From: Lysobacteraceae bacterium
GTDB lineage: Bacteria > Pseudomonadota > Gammaproteobacteria > Xanthomonadales > Rhodanobacteraceae
Assembly (NCBI GenBank): GCA_028870665.1
Contig: JAGWPB010000030.1
Location: forward strand, 1-34,913
Direction: 5' to 3'
Length of the DNA: 34,913 bases
The position numbers were made by a program, and so were the translations under genes. Shown piece after piece: positions 26,277 to 32,960 of this stretch; positions within the stretch are counted from its first letter, which is position 1, and every line of letters begins with the position of its first letter. A model generated the notes under the pieces. The model was not told the DNA's origin, did no database searches, and worked only from the letters and a program-made list of their open reading frames with translations.

Positions 26277-27041
26277 ATGGCGCAACGCATGGCTTTCATC
26301 GCCAATCCCACCCCCGAAGCGCAGGCCGCGCAGACCGCGCTCAGCCGCCGTTACCACGGCGTCAGCGTGGGCGAGGCGGATGTGATCGTGGCGCTGGGTG
26401 GCGACGGCTTCATGCTGCGCACGCTGCACGCCCACCTCGCGCGCGGTGTGCCGGTCTACGGCATGAAATTCGGTCGCGTGGGTTTTCTCATGAACCAGTA
26501 CGCCGACCGCGATCTGCCCGAACGCATCGCGGCGGCCCATCCCGCCGTGCTGCACCCGCTCTCCCTGCGCGCCCGTGACGCCGCCGGAAATCACTGCGAG
26601 GCCCTGGCCTTCAACGAGGTATCGCTGCTGCGGCAGACCAATCAGGCGGCCCATCTCGAACTGGCGCTCGATGGTGCAGTCAAGCTGCACGAGCTGGTCT
26701 GCGACGGCGTGCTGCTGGCCACGCCGGCCGGTTCCACCGCCTACAACCTCTCCGCGCACGGGCCGATCCTGCCGCTGGACGCCGACGTGTTGGCACTGAC
26801 CCCGATCAGCCCGTTCCGGCCGCGGCGCTGGCGCGGCGCGATCCTGCCGGCGGCGACCGACGTGCGCATCCGGGTGCGCGTGCCGCAGGAGCGCCCGGTC
26901 AGCGCGACCGCGGACTTCATCGAGGTGCGCGACGTGGTCGAGGTGACGATCGGCGTCGACCGCTCGCGACCGGTCACCCTGCTGTTCGATCCCGACCATC
27001 GGCTCGAACAGCGCATCCTCGACGAGCAGTTTGCGTTCTGA
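26277..27041 (+). CDS. nadK: NAD kinase
   Basis: The 254-residue enzyme phosphorylates NAD to NADP. It has the GGDG motif (residues 41-44) followed by FMLRTLH, the NEVSLLR motif, and the [18 protein letters not shown] loop that binds NAD. It is a short version lacking the N-terminal extension of some bacterial NAD kinases, as is usual in xanthomonads. GGAAG nine bases before the ATG at 26277 supports the start; the longer frame into dapE is a shadow. Confidence 0.95.
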   Translation: MAQRMAFIANPTPEAQAAQTALSRRYHGVSVGEADVIVALGGDGFMLRTLHAHLARGVPVYGMKFGRVGFLMNQYADRDLPERIAAAHPAVLHPLSLRARDAAGNHCEALAFNEVSLLRQTNQAAHLELALDGAVKLHELVCDGVLLATPAGSTAYNLSAHGPILPLDADVLALTPISPFRPRRWRGAILPAATDVRIRVRVPQERPVSATADFIEVRDVVEVTIGVDRSRPVTLLFDPDHRLEQRILDEQFAF

Positions 27042-27062
27042 GCCGGGGACGCGGGACAAAGC

Positions 27063-27090
27063 TTGCGTCTGGACCGCGCGGGTTTACGCT
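27063..27090 (+). promoter_or_regulatory. Candidate promoter before the heptamer repeat and 5'-nucleotidase
   Basis: TTGCGT (27063-27068) and TACGCT (27085-27090) are spaced 16 bases. A transcript from here would begin inside the TTCCCGG repeat and carry it in its leader of about 60 bases. Confidence 0.35.
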
Positions 27091-27091
27091 C

Positions 27092-27139
27092 TTCCCGGTT
27101 CCCGGTTCCCGGTTCCCGGTTCCCGGTTCCCGGTTCCCG
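27092..27139. repeat. Heptanucleotide tandem repeat (TTCCCGG), 6.9 copies
   Basis: Six perfect copies of TTCCCGG are followed by TTCCCG (27134-27139), a 48-base array with no error. It lies 20 bases before the 5'-nucleotidase ATG. Related heptamer arrays are common between genes in xanthomonads, and they yield typical spurious peptides when translated. Copy number probably varies between strains. Confidence 0.9.
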
Positions 27140-27158
27140 CCGCCTCGACACTTCCGCC

Positions 27159-28082
27159 ATGAGCACGCCCAACGTCCACGACCCGCACGCCGCTGCCGAT
27201 GATCGCCTGGTGGTGGCGATCTCCTCGCGCGCGCTGTTCGACCTGGGCGACAGCCATGCCCTGTTCGAGCGCGAGGGGCTGGATGCCTATCGCCGCTACC
27301 AGATCGCGCACGAGGAGCAGCCGCTGGCGCCGGGCGTCGCGTTTCCGCTGGTGCGCAAGCTGCTGCACCTGAATGCGCGCTCGCCGCAGGCGCCGCAGGT
27401 CGAGGTGATCCTGCTGTCGCGCAACTCCGGCGACACCGGACTGCGCATCTTCAACTCGATCCAGCACCACGGGCTCGACATCGCGCGCGCCGCCTTCACC
27501 AGCGGCGCGCCGACCTCGGATTATGTGCATCCGTTCGGCGCCGACCTGTTTCTCTCGGCCAACGCCGAGGACGTCAGCCGCGCGCTGGAAGCCGGCGTGG
27601 CGGCGGCGACCATCCTGCCGTCGACGGCAGCCGGCGGCCACCCCGAGCAGCTGCGCATCGCCTTCGACGGCGACGCCGTGCTGTTCGCCGACGAGTCCGA
27701 ACGGGTGTCGCAGGAGCAGGGCCTGGAGGCTTTTCACCGCAACGAGCTCGAACGCGCGGCCGAGCCGCTGGCGGGCGGTCCGTTCCGGGGGTTCCTCGCC
27801 GCGCTGCAGCGGCTGCAGGCGGCGTTTCCGGCGGAGACCTCGCCGATCCGCATCGCGCTCGTCACGGCGCGCTCGGCACCGGCCCACAAGCGCGTGATCC
27901 TGACCCTGCGCCAGTGGGGCGTGCGCATCGACGAGGCGCTGTTCCTCGGTGGGCGCGACAAGGGGCCGTTTCTCGAAGCCTTTGCCGCCGACATCTTCTT
28001 CGACGACTCGCGCGCCAACGTCGAATCGGCGCGCCGCCATGTCGCCACCGGACACGTTCCGCACGGTGTCGCCAATCGCTGA
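27159..28082 (+). CDS. 5'-nucleotidase (NT5C1-like, PF06189 family)
   Basis: The 307-residue protein belongs to the cytosolic 5'-nucleotidase family, which releases phosphate from nucleoside monophosphates. Typical stretches are VVAISSRALFDLGDSHALFE at the N-terminus, EVILLSRNSGDTGLRIFNSI, LVTARSAPAHKRV and DIFFDDSRANVESARRHV, which place HAD-like acidic residues. The ATG at 27159 is the likely start. The frame is also open upstream through the heptamer repeat (from 27063), where the repeat would read as Phe-Pro-Val-Pro-Gly-Ser-Arg units. No good ribosome-binding site is seen at either start. Confidence 0.88.
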   Translation: MSTPNVHDPHAAADDRLVVAISSRALFDLGDSHALFEREGLDAYRRYQIAHEEQPLAPGVAFPLVRKLLHLNARSPQAPQVEVILLSRNSGDTGLRIFNSIQHHGLDIARAAFTSGAPTSDYVHPFGADLFLSANAEDVSRALEAGVAAATILPSTAAGGHPEQLRIAFDGDAVLFADESERVSQEQGLEAFHRNELERAAEPLAGGPFRGFLAALQRLQAAFPAETSPIRIALVTARSAPAHKRVILTLRQWGVRIDEALFLGGRDKGPFLEAFAADIFFDDSRANVESARRHVATGHVPHGVANR

Positions 28083-28146
28083 GCCGGACGCGACGCGTGC
28101 AACCCGGCGCAGATCGAGCGCAGGCGACCGGGCATTCACGCCGCGC

Positions 28147-28155
28147 TGCTAGAAT
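28147..28155 (+). promoter_or_regulatory. Extended -10 promoter element before gcdH
   Basis: TGC-TAGAAT is an extended -10 element, 31 bases before the gcdH ATG. The start would fall near 28162, giving a leader of about 24 bases that contains CCGGAG as ribosome-binding site. No -35 hexamer is needed or seen. Confidence 0.5.
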
Positions 28156-28185
28156 CATCGAGTTTGCCGACCCGCCGGAGCCCGC

Positions 28186-29355
28186 ATGGCCGCCTCGCTC
28201 GATCCCCACGACCTCTATGACGTGCGCTCGCTGCTCAGCGACGAGGAGCGCATGGTGCAAGACAGCGTCGCCCGCTTCACCGACGAACGCGTGCTGCCGA
28301 TCATCGGCGACTGCTTCGACCGGGGCGTGTTCCCCGCGGACCTGATTCCCGAGATCGCCGGGCTGGGACTGCTGGGCTCGTCGCTGCCGACCGAGTACGG
28401 CGGTGGCGGCATGAACGCGGTCAGCTACGGCCTGATCTGCCAGGAGCTCGAGCGCGGCGACTCCGGCATCCGCAGCTTTGTCTCGGTACAGAGTTCGCTG
28501 TGCATGTACCCGATCTTCGCCTACGGCAGCGAGGAACAAAAACGCCGCTTCCTGCCCGACATGGCCGCCGGCAAGGTCATCGGTTGCTTCGGCCTGACCG
28601 AACCGCACGGCGGCTCCGATCCCGGCAACATGAAGACGCATGCCAGACGCGACGGCGGCGACTGGATCCTCAACGGCGCCAAGATGTGGATCACCAATGG
28701 CGGCCTGGCGCACATCGCGATCGTCTGGGCGATGACCGACGAGGGCATCCAGGGCTTCCTCGTCGAGCGCGGAATGAAAGGTTTCGAAACCCGCGACATC
28801 CACCGCAAGATGTCGCTGCGTGCTTCGGTCACCAGCGAGCTGTTCTTCGACCACGTGCGCGTGCCGGACGCCAATCGCCTGCCCGGGGTCAGGGGCCTCA
28901 AGGGTCCGCTGGGCTGCCTGACGCAGGCGCGCTACGGCATCACCTGGGGTCCGATCGGTGCGGCCATCGCCTGCTCCAGCCAGGCGATCGACTACGCCAG
29001 GGAGCGCATCATCTTCGGCAAGCCCATCGCCGCCACCCAGGCCGTGCAGCTCAAGCTCGCCGACATGGCCCGGCGCATCACGCTGGCGCAGCTGCTGTCA
29101 CTGCAGCTGGGGCGTCTGAAAGACGCCGGCAGGATGCAGCCGACCCAGGTCAGCCTGGCCAAGTGGAACAACGTGCGCATGGCCATCGACATCGCCCGCG
29201 AGGCGCGCGATATTCTCGGCGGCGCCGGCATCACCGTCGAGTACGTGCCGATCCGGCATGCACTCAACCTTGAATCGGTGATCACCTACGAGGGCACCGA
29301 GACCGTGCATCAGCTGGTCGTCGGCCGCGAAATCACCGGCATCAACGCATTCTGA
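28186..29355 (+). CDS. gcdH: Glutaryl-CoA dehydrogenase
   Basis: This is a 389-residue flavoprotein of the acyl-CoA dehydrogenase family. The catalytic base is E369 in TYEGTETVHQLVVGREITG. R96 in GDSGIRSFVSVQSSL matches the arginine that binds the glutaryl carboxylate, which sets this family apart from chain-length dehydrogenases. FGLTEPHGGSDPGNM and WITNGG bind FAD and substrate. It oxidises and decarboxylates glutaryl-CoA to crotonyl-CoA in lysine, tryptophan or aromatic breakdown. Crotonyl-CoA can then enter the FadN-like/thiolase route coded at 3562-7423. The pilin-like gene starts 9 bases after its stop. Confidence 0.95.
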   Translation: MAASLDPHDLYDVRSLLSDEERMVQDSVARFTDERVLPIIGDCFDRGVFPADLIPEIAGLGLLGSSLPTEYGGGGMNAVSYGLICQELERGDSGIRSFVSVQSSLCMYPIFAYGSEEQKRRFLPDMAAGKVIGCFGLTEPHGGSDPGNMKTHARRDGGDWILNGAKMWITNGGLAHIAIVWAMTDEGIQGFLVERGMKGFETRDIHRKMSLRASVTSELFFDHVRVPDANRLPGVRGLKGPLGCLTQARYGITWGPIGAAIACSSQAIDYARERIIFGKPIAATQAVQLKLADMARRITLAQLLSLQLGRLKDAGRMQPTQVSLAKWNNVRMAIDIAREARDILGGAGITVEYVPIRHALNLESVITYEGTETVHQLVVGREITGINAF

Positions 29356-29364
29356 GGATTCGCC

Positions 29365-29814
29365 ATGCAGCTTCGTCGCAGCGCCATCGCCGTTTCCCTG
29401 CTCGTTCTCTCGATCGCCGCGCAGGCACAGGCTCCGGCTGCGCCGGTCGGCCCGCCGATCAACCCCAATGCGCTGCACGTGGCGCTCAGCTCGCTGCTGC
29501 TGGCCTCGGTCAAGGCGTCGGTCGCCAACGCCATGATCGCCAACGGCAGGGCTCCGGCCAGCAACGCGGCCGCCAAGGTCGGTGCGCCCGACTACCTCAC
29601 CAGCAACGAGATCAGCCATATCGTGGTCGGCGCCGGCGGCGTGCTGAACGTCGGTTTCACCGGTGCCGTGAGCCCCGACGCGGTCGCTGTGACGCTGACA
29701 CCGAAGCTCGATGCCGGCCGCCGCTCGGTCAGCTGGAGCTGTGTCAGCAGCAGCATCCCCGAGATCGCCAAGGTCGAGTCCGAGTGCCGTTACGTGCCGG
29801 CGGCGGGCCACTGA
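29365..29814 (+). CDS. Secreted protein with type IV pilin-like C-terminal domain
   Basis: The protein has 149 residues. The N-terminus is a plain Sec signal peptide (MQLRRSAIAVSLLVLSIAAQAQA, cleavage after an AQA). It is not a prepilin leader: there is no Gly-Phe-Thr-Leu-Ile-Glu. From about residue 48 the sequence looks like the globular half of a type IVa pilin: VKASVANAMIANGRAP, DYLTSNEISHIVVGAGG, VTLTPKLDAGRRSVSWSC, then a C-terminal cysteine in SECR that should form the pilin disulfide loop. So a pilin head seems to have been placed on a secretory signal. GAGG lies 8 bases before the ATG, and gcdH is 9 bases upstream. Confidence 0.75.
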   Translation: MQLRRSAIAVSLLVLSIAAQAQAPAAPVGPPINPNALHVALSSLLLASVKASVANAMIANGRAPASNAAAKVGAPDYLTSNEISHIVVGAGGVLNVGFTGAVSPDAVAVTLTPKLDAGRRSVSWSCVSSSIPEIAKVESECRYVPAAGH

Positions 29815-29844
29815 GGGTTGCCTGCGGCCGTCTCCGCCGCGGCC

Positions 29845-29858
29845 TTGATCCAGGACAA
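29845..29858 (+). promoter_or_regulatory. FNR/Anr-like box before ubiT
   Basis: TTGAT-CCAG-GACAA keeps the first half of the FNR consensus (TTGAT-N4-ATCAA) perfectly and three of five bases of the second. Its centre (29851.5) lies 41.5 bases before the start predicted from TATCAA at 29881-29886 (+1 at 29893). This is exactly the class II activator position. The GGAGG at 29893-29897 serves ubiT. Confidence 0.6.
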
Positions 29859-29880
29859 GGCGGGCCTGACTTCGCCGCGG

Positions 29881-29886
29881 TATCAA
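29881..29886 (+). promoter_or_regulatory. -10 element of ubiT
   Basis: TATCAA is placed so that +1 is 29893, 13 bases before the ATG. There is no -35 hexamer; the FNR-like box occupies that region. It is also part of a longer inverted pair CCTTGAT (29843-29849) and ATCAAGG (29882-29888). Confidence 0.45.
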
Positions 29887-29905
29887 GGCGGCGGAGGTTC
29901 CGCCC

Positions 29906-30793
29906 ATGTCGCTTGTCTTGCCGTTGCCCCCCGCGGGCCATCGTTTCCTGATCGATCGGATCGATGACGCCCTGATCGACGGACTCGCGCTGCGTCAGCG
30001 CATCGTAGCGTCGCTGACCGCGCGCAAGCAGCGCGACGGCTTGCCGTTGCGCGACCCCGCCCGCGAGGAGCAGGTGCAGGAGCGCGCGCGCCGGCGCGCG
30101 GCGCGGCGGCATCTCGATCCTGCCGACGGCGAGCGGCTGATGCGCACGGCGATCGACTGCGCGCTGGCGCAGCAGCAGCGCACGGGCGCGGCGGCGGCAT
30201 CCGCCGCGGACCGGACGTCGGCGTTCGCGGACGCCTGGCGCCAGCGCCTGCTGGGCCTGCTGCCGCCACCGCAGCGTCTGGCACTGCCGCTGCGGGCCGT
30301 GCCCGACGTCTGGCAGCGGCGGCTTCTGGAGGCGGTCACCCAGAGCGTGCTGCAGGCGCCGCTGCGGGCCGGCAAGCTGGCGTTCCTGGTCGATCGCCGC
30401 ATCGCCATCGAGGTGACCGACCTTGATCTGCGCTGGGTGCTGACCGCGCAGGCCGATCGCCTGCGCACCTGCGAACGCAGCGCCCCGGCCGCAGCGGCCG
30501 TGCGCGGGCGCGCGCTGGAGTTCCTGCTGCTGGCCAGTCGCCTCGAGGACGCCGATACGCTGTTTTTCCAGCGTCGCCTGGCGCTGACCGGCGACACCGA
30601 ACTGGGTTTGACCGCGCGCAACCTGCTCGATCAGCTGCCCTGGGAGTCGATCCCGCTCGCGCTGCGCATCGCACTGCATCGCGCCGCACGTTTCGCCGCC
30701 GTCGCGCGCGATGCCCACGCCGCGCGCAGGGCGCCCGCTGCGGTCGCGCTCACGCGGGTGCCTGAACCGGTGTCGCGACTTCCGCTGCCCTAA
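29906..30793 (+). CDS. ubiT: Chorismate mutase (AroQ) - UbiT (SCP2) fusion protein
   Basis: The protein has 295 residues and two domains. Residues 12-92 align without gaps to the E. coli AroQ chorismate mutase domain as I remember it. R13, R30, K41, D50, R53, E54 and Q90 match catalytic R11, R28, K39, D48, R51, E52 and Q88; only S84 becomes A86. After a linker, residues about 120-275 form the UbiT SCP2 domain, with DTLFFQRRL (217-225) and GDTELGL (229-235) as in E. coli YhbT. UbiT binds ubiquinone precursors in the oxygen-independent pathway. ubiV and ubiU lie next to it, convergent. I am sure of both domains; the joint role is inference. Confidence 0.88.
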   Translation: MSLVLPLPPAGHRFLIDRIDDALIDGLALRQRIVASLTARKQRDGLPLRDPAREEQVQERARRRAARRHLDPADGERLMRTAIDCALAQQQRTGAAAASAADRTSAFADAWRQRLLGLLPPPQRLALPLRAVPDVWQRRLLEAVTQSVLQAPLRAGKLAFLVDRRIAIEVTDLDLRWVLTAQADRLRTCERSAPAAAAVRGRALEFLLLASRLEDADTLFFQRRLALTGDTELGLTARNLLDQLPWESIPLALRIALHRAARFAAVARDAHAARRAPAAVALTRVPEPVSRLPLP

Positions 30794-30851
30794 TTTGCGG
30801 GCGTGGGCGAACGCATGACTCACGAGCAGAGCGGTCGCTCGCCTGCAGCGG

Positions 30852-30888
30852 TGGCCTTGGGTCGCCCTCCCTTGGGGGACCGTGGCCA
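30852..30888. terminator. Possible terminator hairpin between convergent ubiT and ubiV
   Basis: TGGCC (30852-30856) pairs with GGCCA (30884-30888), and inside it GGTC (30860-30863) with GACC (30878-30881), then CCC (30865-30867) with GGG (30874-30876). The gap 30794-30981 has no gene that I can support; a short open frame there lacks coding character. No T-run follows. Confidence 0.35.
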
Positions 30889-30981
30889 GTCGAGCGCAAC
30901 CAGGCGGTGCACGGAGCTTGCCCGCGGCAGGCAAGGGGCGCTCGGTTGGCGGGAAGGCACGCCCCGCGGCAAGGGATCCGT

Positions 30982-31899
30982 TCAGCGCGCGGCGAGGGGT
31001 GCCCCCGGGCGCTGGCGCAGCGGGTCTTGATGGGGCGGTCCCGCTGAGCGCATGCCGGCCTCGCCGTGCCAGTAGCCGTTGCAATCGCCGCGGCGCTGCG
31101 TCGGCGGCTGCGCCAGCGCGGCGCGGAAATAGGCGACCGTGTCGGCCATGCCCTGCGGCTGCGGATACAGGCGCAGCAGGTTGACGCCGGCCGCGCGCAG
31201 CTGATCGATCTCGGGCGCCAGATCGCAGACGGCCTCGCTCTGCACCTGGATGCCGTTGATGCGCAGGAACGGCGCGCCTTCGCGCGTTGCCAGCGTCAGG
31301 CCCTCGGGATCGTCGAGGCAGCGGAAGGCGCAATCGTCCTTGGCGAGGTCGTGCGCGCGGGCGGTGAAGCAGCGCGCCGAGTAGGCCAGCGGCAGGCGGC
31401 CCCAGGCGATCAGCTCGATTTCCGGCAGCATGCCCGCATCCGCCGCCTGGCGGATCTCCGCGAGCTGCTCGCGGCCCTGCTCGACGCCGGGCACCCAGCG
31501 CGTCATGCCGGCCCGGCGCAGCAGCGCCAGCGCGCGCTGGTTGTAGAGGTTGACGCCGGGCCCGGCGACGAACGGCAGGCCGCGCTCGCGCAGCAGCTGC
31601 ACGGCGGACATGTCGTTGGCCTCGACCGCGAACTCGCCGTTGCCGACCAGGCGCTTCAGGCTGGCCAGCTCCGACTCGGCCTCGATCAGCGTCAGCGCCG
31701 ACAGCACCACTTCGCGTCCGGTCGCGGCCAGTTCGCGCGCCAGCGCCAGCCAGTCGCCGCCGCGCAGCTCGCGGCGCTTGCTGCACACGGTTTCACCGAG
31801 GTAGATCGCGTCCAGCGGCAGCTCCGCCATCGCGGCATAGAAATCGAGCACCTGCCGGCGCGGCCAGAAGTACTGCAAGGGTCCCAGGGTCAGGCGCAT
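30982..31899 (-). CDS. ubiV: Oxygen-independent ubiquinone hydroxylation factor UbiV (U32 peptidase family)
   Basis: The protein has 305 residues, starting MRLTLGPLQYFWPRRQV. The four [4Fe-4S] ligands are C39 and a later group with spacing 13 and 4 (SARC...DDCAFRC), as in E. coli UbiV (39, 180, 193, 197). It forms a heterodimer with UbiU and hydroxylates the ubiquinone ring without oxygen, with prephenate reported as oxygen donor in E. coli. The start at 31899 is eight bases after ubiU and agrees with the family; the longer frame upstream lies inside ubiU. The pair is one operon. Confidence 0.95.
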   Translation of the reverse strand: MRLTLGPLQYFWPRRQVLDFYAAMAELPLDAIYLGETVCSKRRELRGGDWLALARELAATGREVVLSALTLIEAESELASLKRLVGNGEFAVEANDMSAVQLLRERGLPFVAGPGVNLYNQRALALLRRAGMTRWVPGVEQGREQLAEIRQAADAGMLPEIELIAWGRLPLAYSARCFTARAHDLAKDDCAFRCLDDPEGLTLATREGAPFLRINGIQVQSEAVCDLAPEIDQLRAAGVNLLRLYPQPQGMADTVAYFRAALAQPPTQRRGDCNGYWHGEAGMRSAGPPHQDPLRQRPGAPLAAR

Positions 31900-31907
31900 G
31901 GGCGGAC

Positions 31908-32903
31908 TCAGTGCCAGGAACGGTGGTAGGGACCGAGGGTGGTCTGCGTGCCTTCGGCGACGCGCGCAAGCGCGGCCTGCCAGTCCGGCTCGACGCGGAA
32001 GCCGGCCGGATCGGACTGCACGCGGTCGATCGCGCGGCGCCAGACTGCGGCGACGGCGCCGACATAGGCCGGGCTGCGCTGGCGGCCCTCGATCTTGAGC
32101 GCGGCGATGCCGCAGGCGGCGAGGCGCGGCAACAGGTCCAGCGTGTTGAGGCTGGTCGGTTCTTCCAGCGCGTGGAAGGTTTCGCCGCGGACCAGGTAGC
32201 GGCCCTTGCACACGGTCGGATAGCCGGCCGCCTCACCATTGGCGAAGCGGTCGATCAGCACGTCGTTGAGACGCACGCTGCGGCCGTCCGCGGTTTCGTC
32301 CCAGCGCACGAATTTCGCCGGCGAGCAGACGCCGTGGCGGTTGGGCGAGGCGCCGGTGACGTAGCTCGACAGCTGGCAGCGACCCTCGACCATGATGCAC
32401 AGGCTGCCGAAGGCGAAGGTCTCCAGCGGCACCGGCGACTTCTCGGCCAGACGCTCGACCTGCTGCATCGCCAGCACCCGCGGCAGTACCGCGCGGCTGA
32501 TGCCGAACTCCTCGACGTAGAAGCGCAGCGCGGCGTGGGTGGTGGCCGAACTCTGTACCGACAGGTGCCGCGGCAGCGCGGGGTAGTGCCGTGCGGCATA
32601 GTCGAGGACCGCGAGCTCGGCGATGATCAGCGCGTCCACGGCCAGGTCCGCGGCGCGCTCCACCGCGGCTTCCCAGTGTCCGAGCTGCGCCGGGGTCGGG
32701 TAGGTATTGAGCGCGACGTAGATCTTGCGGCCGCGCGCGTGGGCATAGGCGATGCCGCTGCGCAGATCGGCCTCGTCGAAATTGAGGCCTGGGAACGCGC
32801 GCGCATTGGTGGCGTCACGGAAGCCCACGTACACCGCATCGGCGCCGTGATCCACGGCTGCCTGCAGCGAGGGCAGGCTCCCGGCGGGGCAGACGAGTTG
32901 CAT
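31908..32903 (-). CDS. ubiU: Oxygen-independent ubiquinone hydroxylation factor UbiU (U32 peptidase family)
   Basis: The protein has 331 residues, the length of E. coli UbiU. Its cysteines C169, C176, C193 and C232 sit at exactly the numbers given for the E. coli cluster ligands. MQLVCPAGSLPSLQAAVDHGADAVYVG opens the TIM-barrel U32 fold; the stretch SSYVTGASPNRHGVCSP and the following region hold the rest. It acts with UbiV in anaerobic hydroxylation of the quinone ring. AGGAGG stands 7 bases before the ATG at 32903. An FNR-like box lies in the end of ubiD, about 60 bases upstream. Confidence 0.96.
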   Translation of the reverse strand: MQLVCPAGSLPSLQAAVDHGADAVYVGFRDATNARAFPGLNFDEADLRSGIAYAHARGRKIYVALNTYPTPAQLGHWEAAVERAADLAVDALIIAELAVLDYAARHYPALPRHLSVQSSATTHAALRFYVEEFGISRAVLPRVLAMQQVERLAEKSPVPLETFAFGSLCIMVEGRCQLSSYVTGASPNRHGVCSPAKFVRWDETADGRSVRLNDVLIDRFANGEAAGYPTVCKGRYLVRGETFHALEEPTSLNTLDLLPRLAACGIAALKIEGRQRSPAYVGAVAAVWRRAIDRVQSDPAGFRVEPDWQAALARVAEGTQTTLGPYHRSWH

Positions 32904-32960
32904 GCATCCTCCTCGGGCGATGGGCGGCAGGCGCGAGCGTGAGCGCGCCGCCGCGCCGGT

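Noticed and set aside
27092-27139. The heptamer array as a CRISPR or an origin iteron set
   Set aside because: The units are contiguous with no spacers and only 7 bases long; there are no cas or replication genes nearby.
27084-28139. A 351-codon minus-strand frame ending in Arg-Glu-Pro-Gly-Thr-Gly-Asn repeats
   Set aside because: It lies antisense to the 5'-nucleotidase; the ending is the usual spurious translation of the heptamer repeat.
30803-31030. A 75-codon plus-strand frame after ubiT
   Set aside because: Arg/Gly-rich, without a good start signal, and running into the end of ubiV on the other strand.
29744-31786. A 680-codon open frame on the minus strand across ubiT and ubiV
   Set aside because: It crosses three real genes in another frame and has no domain I can see; long open frames are common by chance at this GC content.
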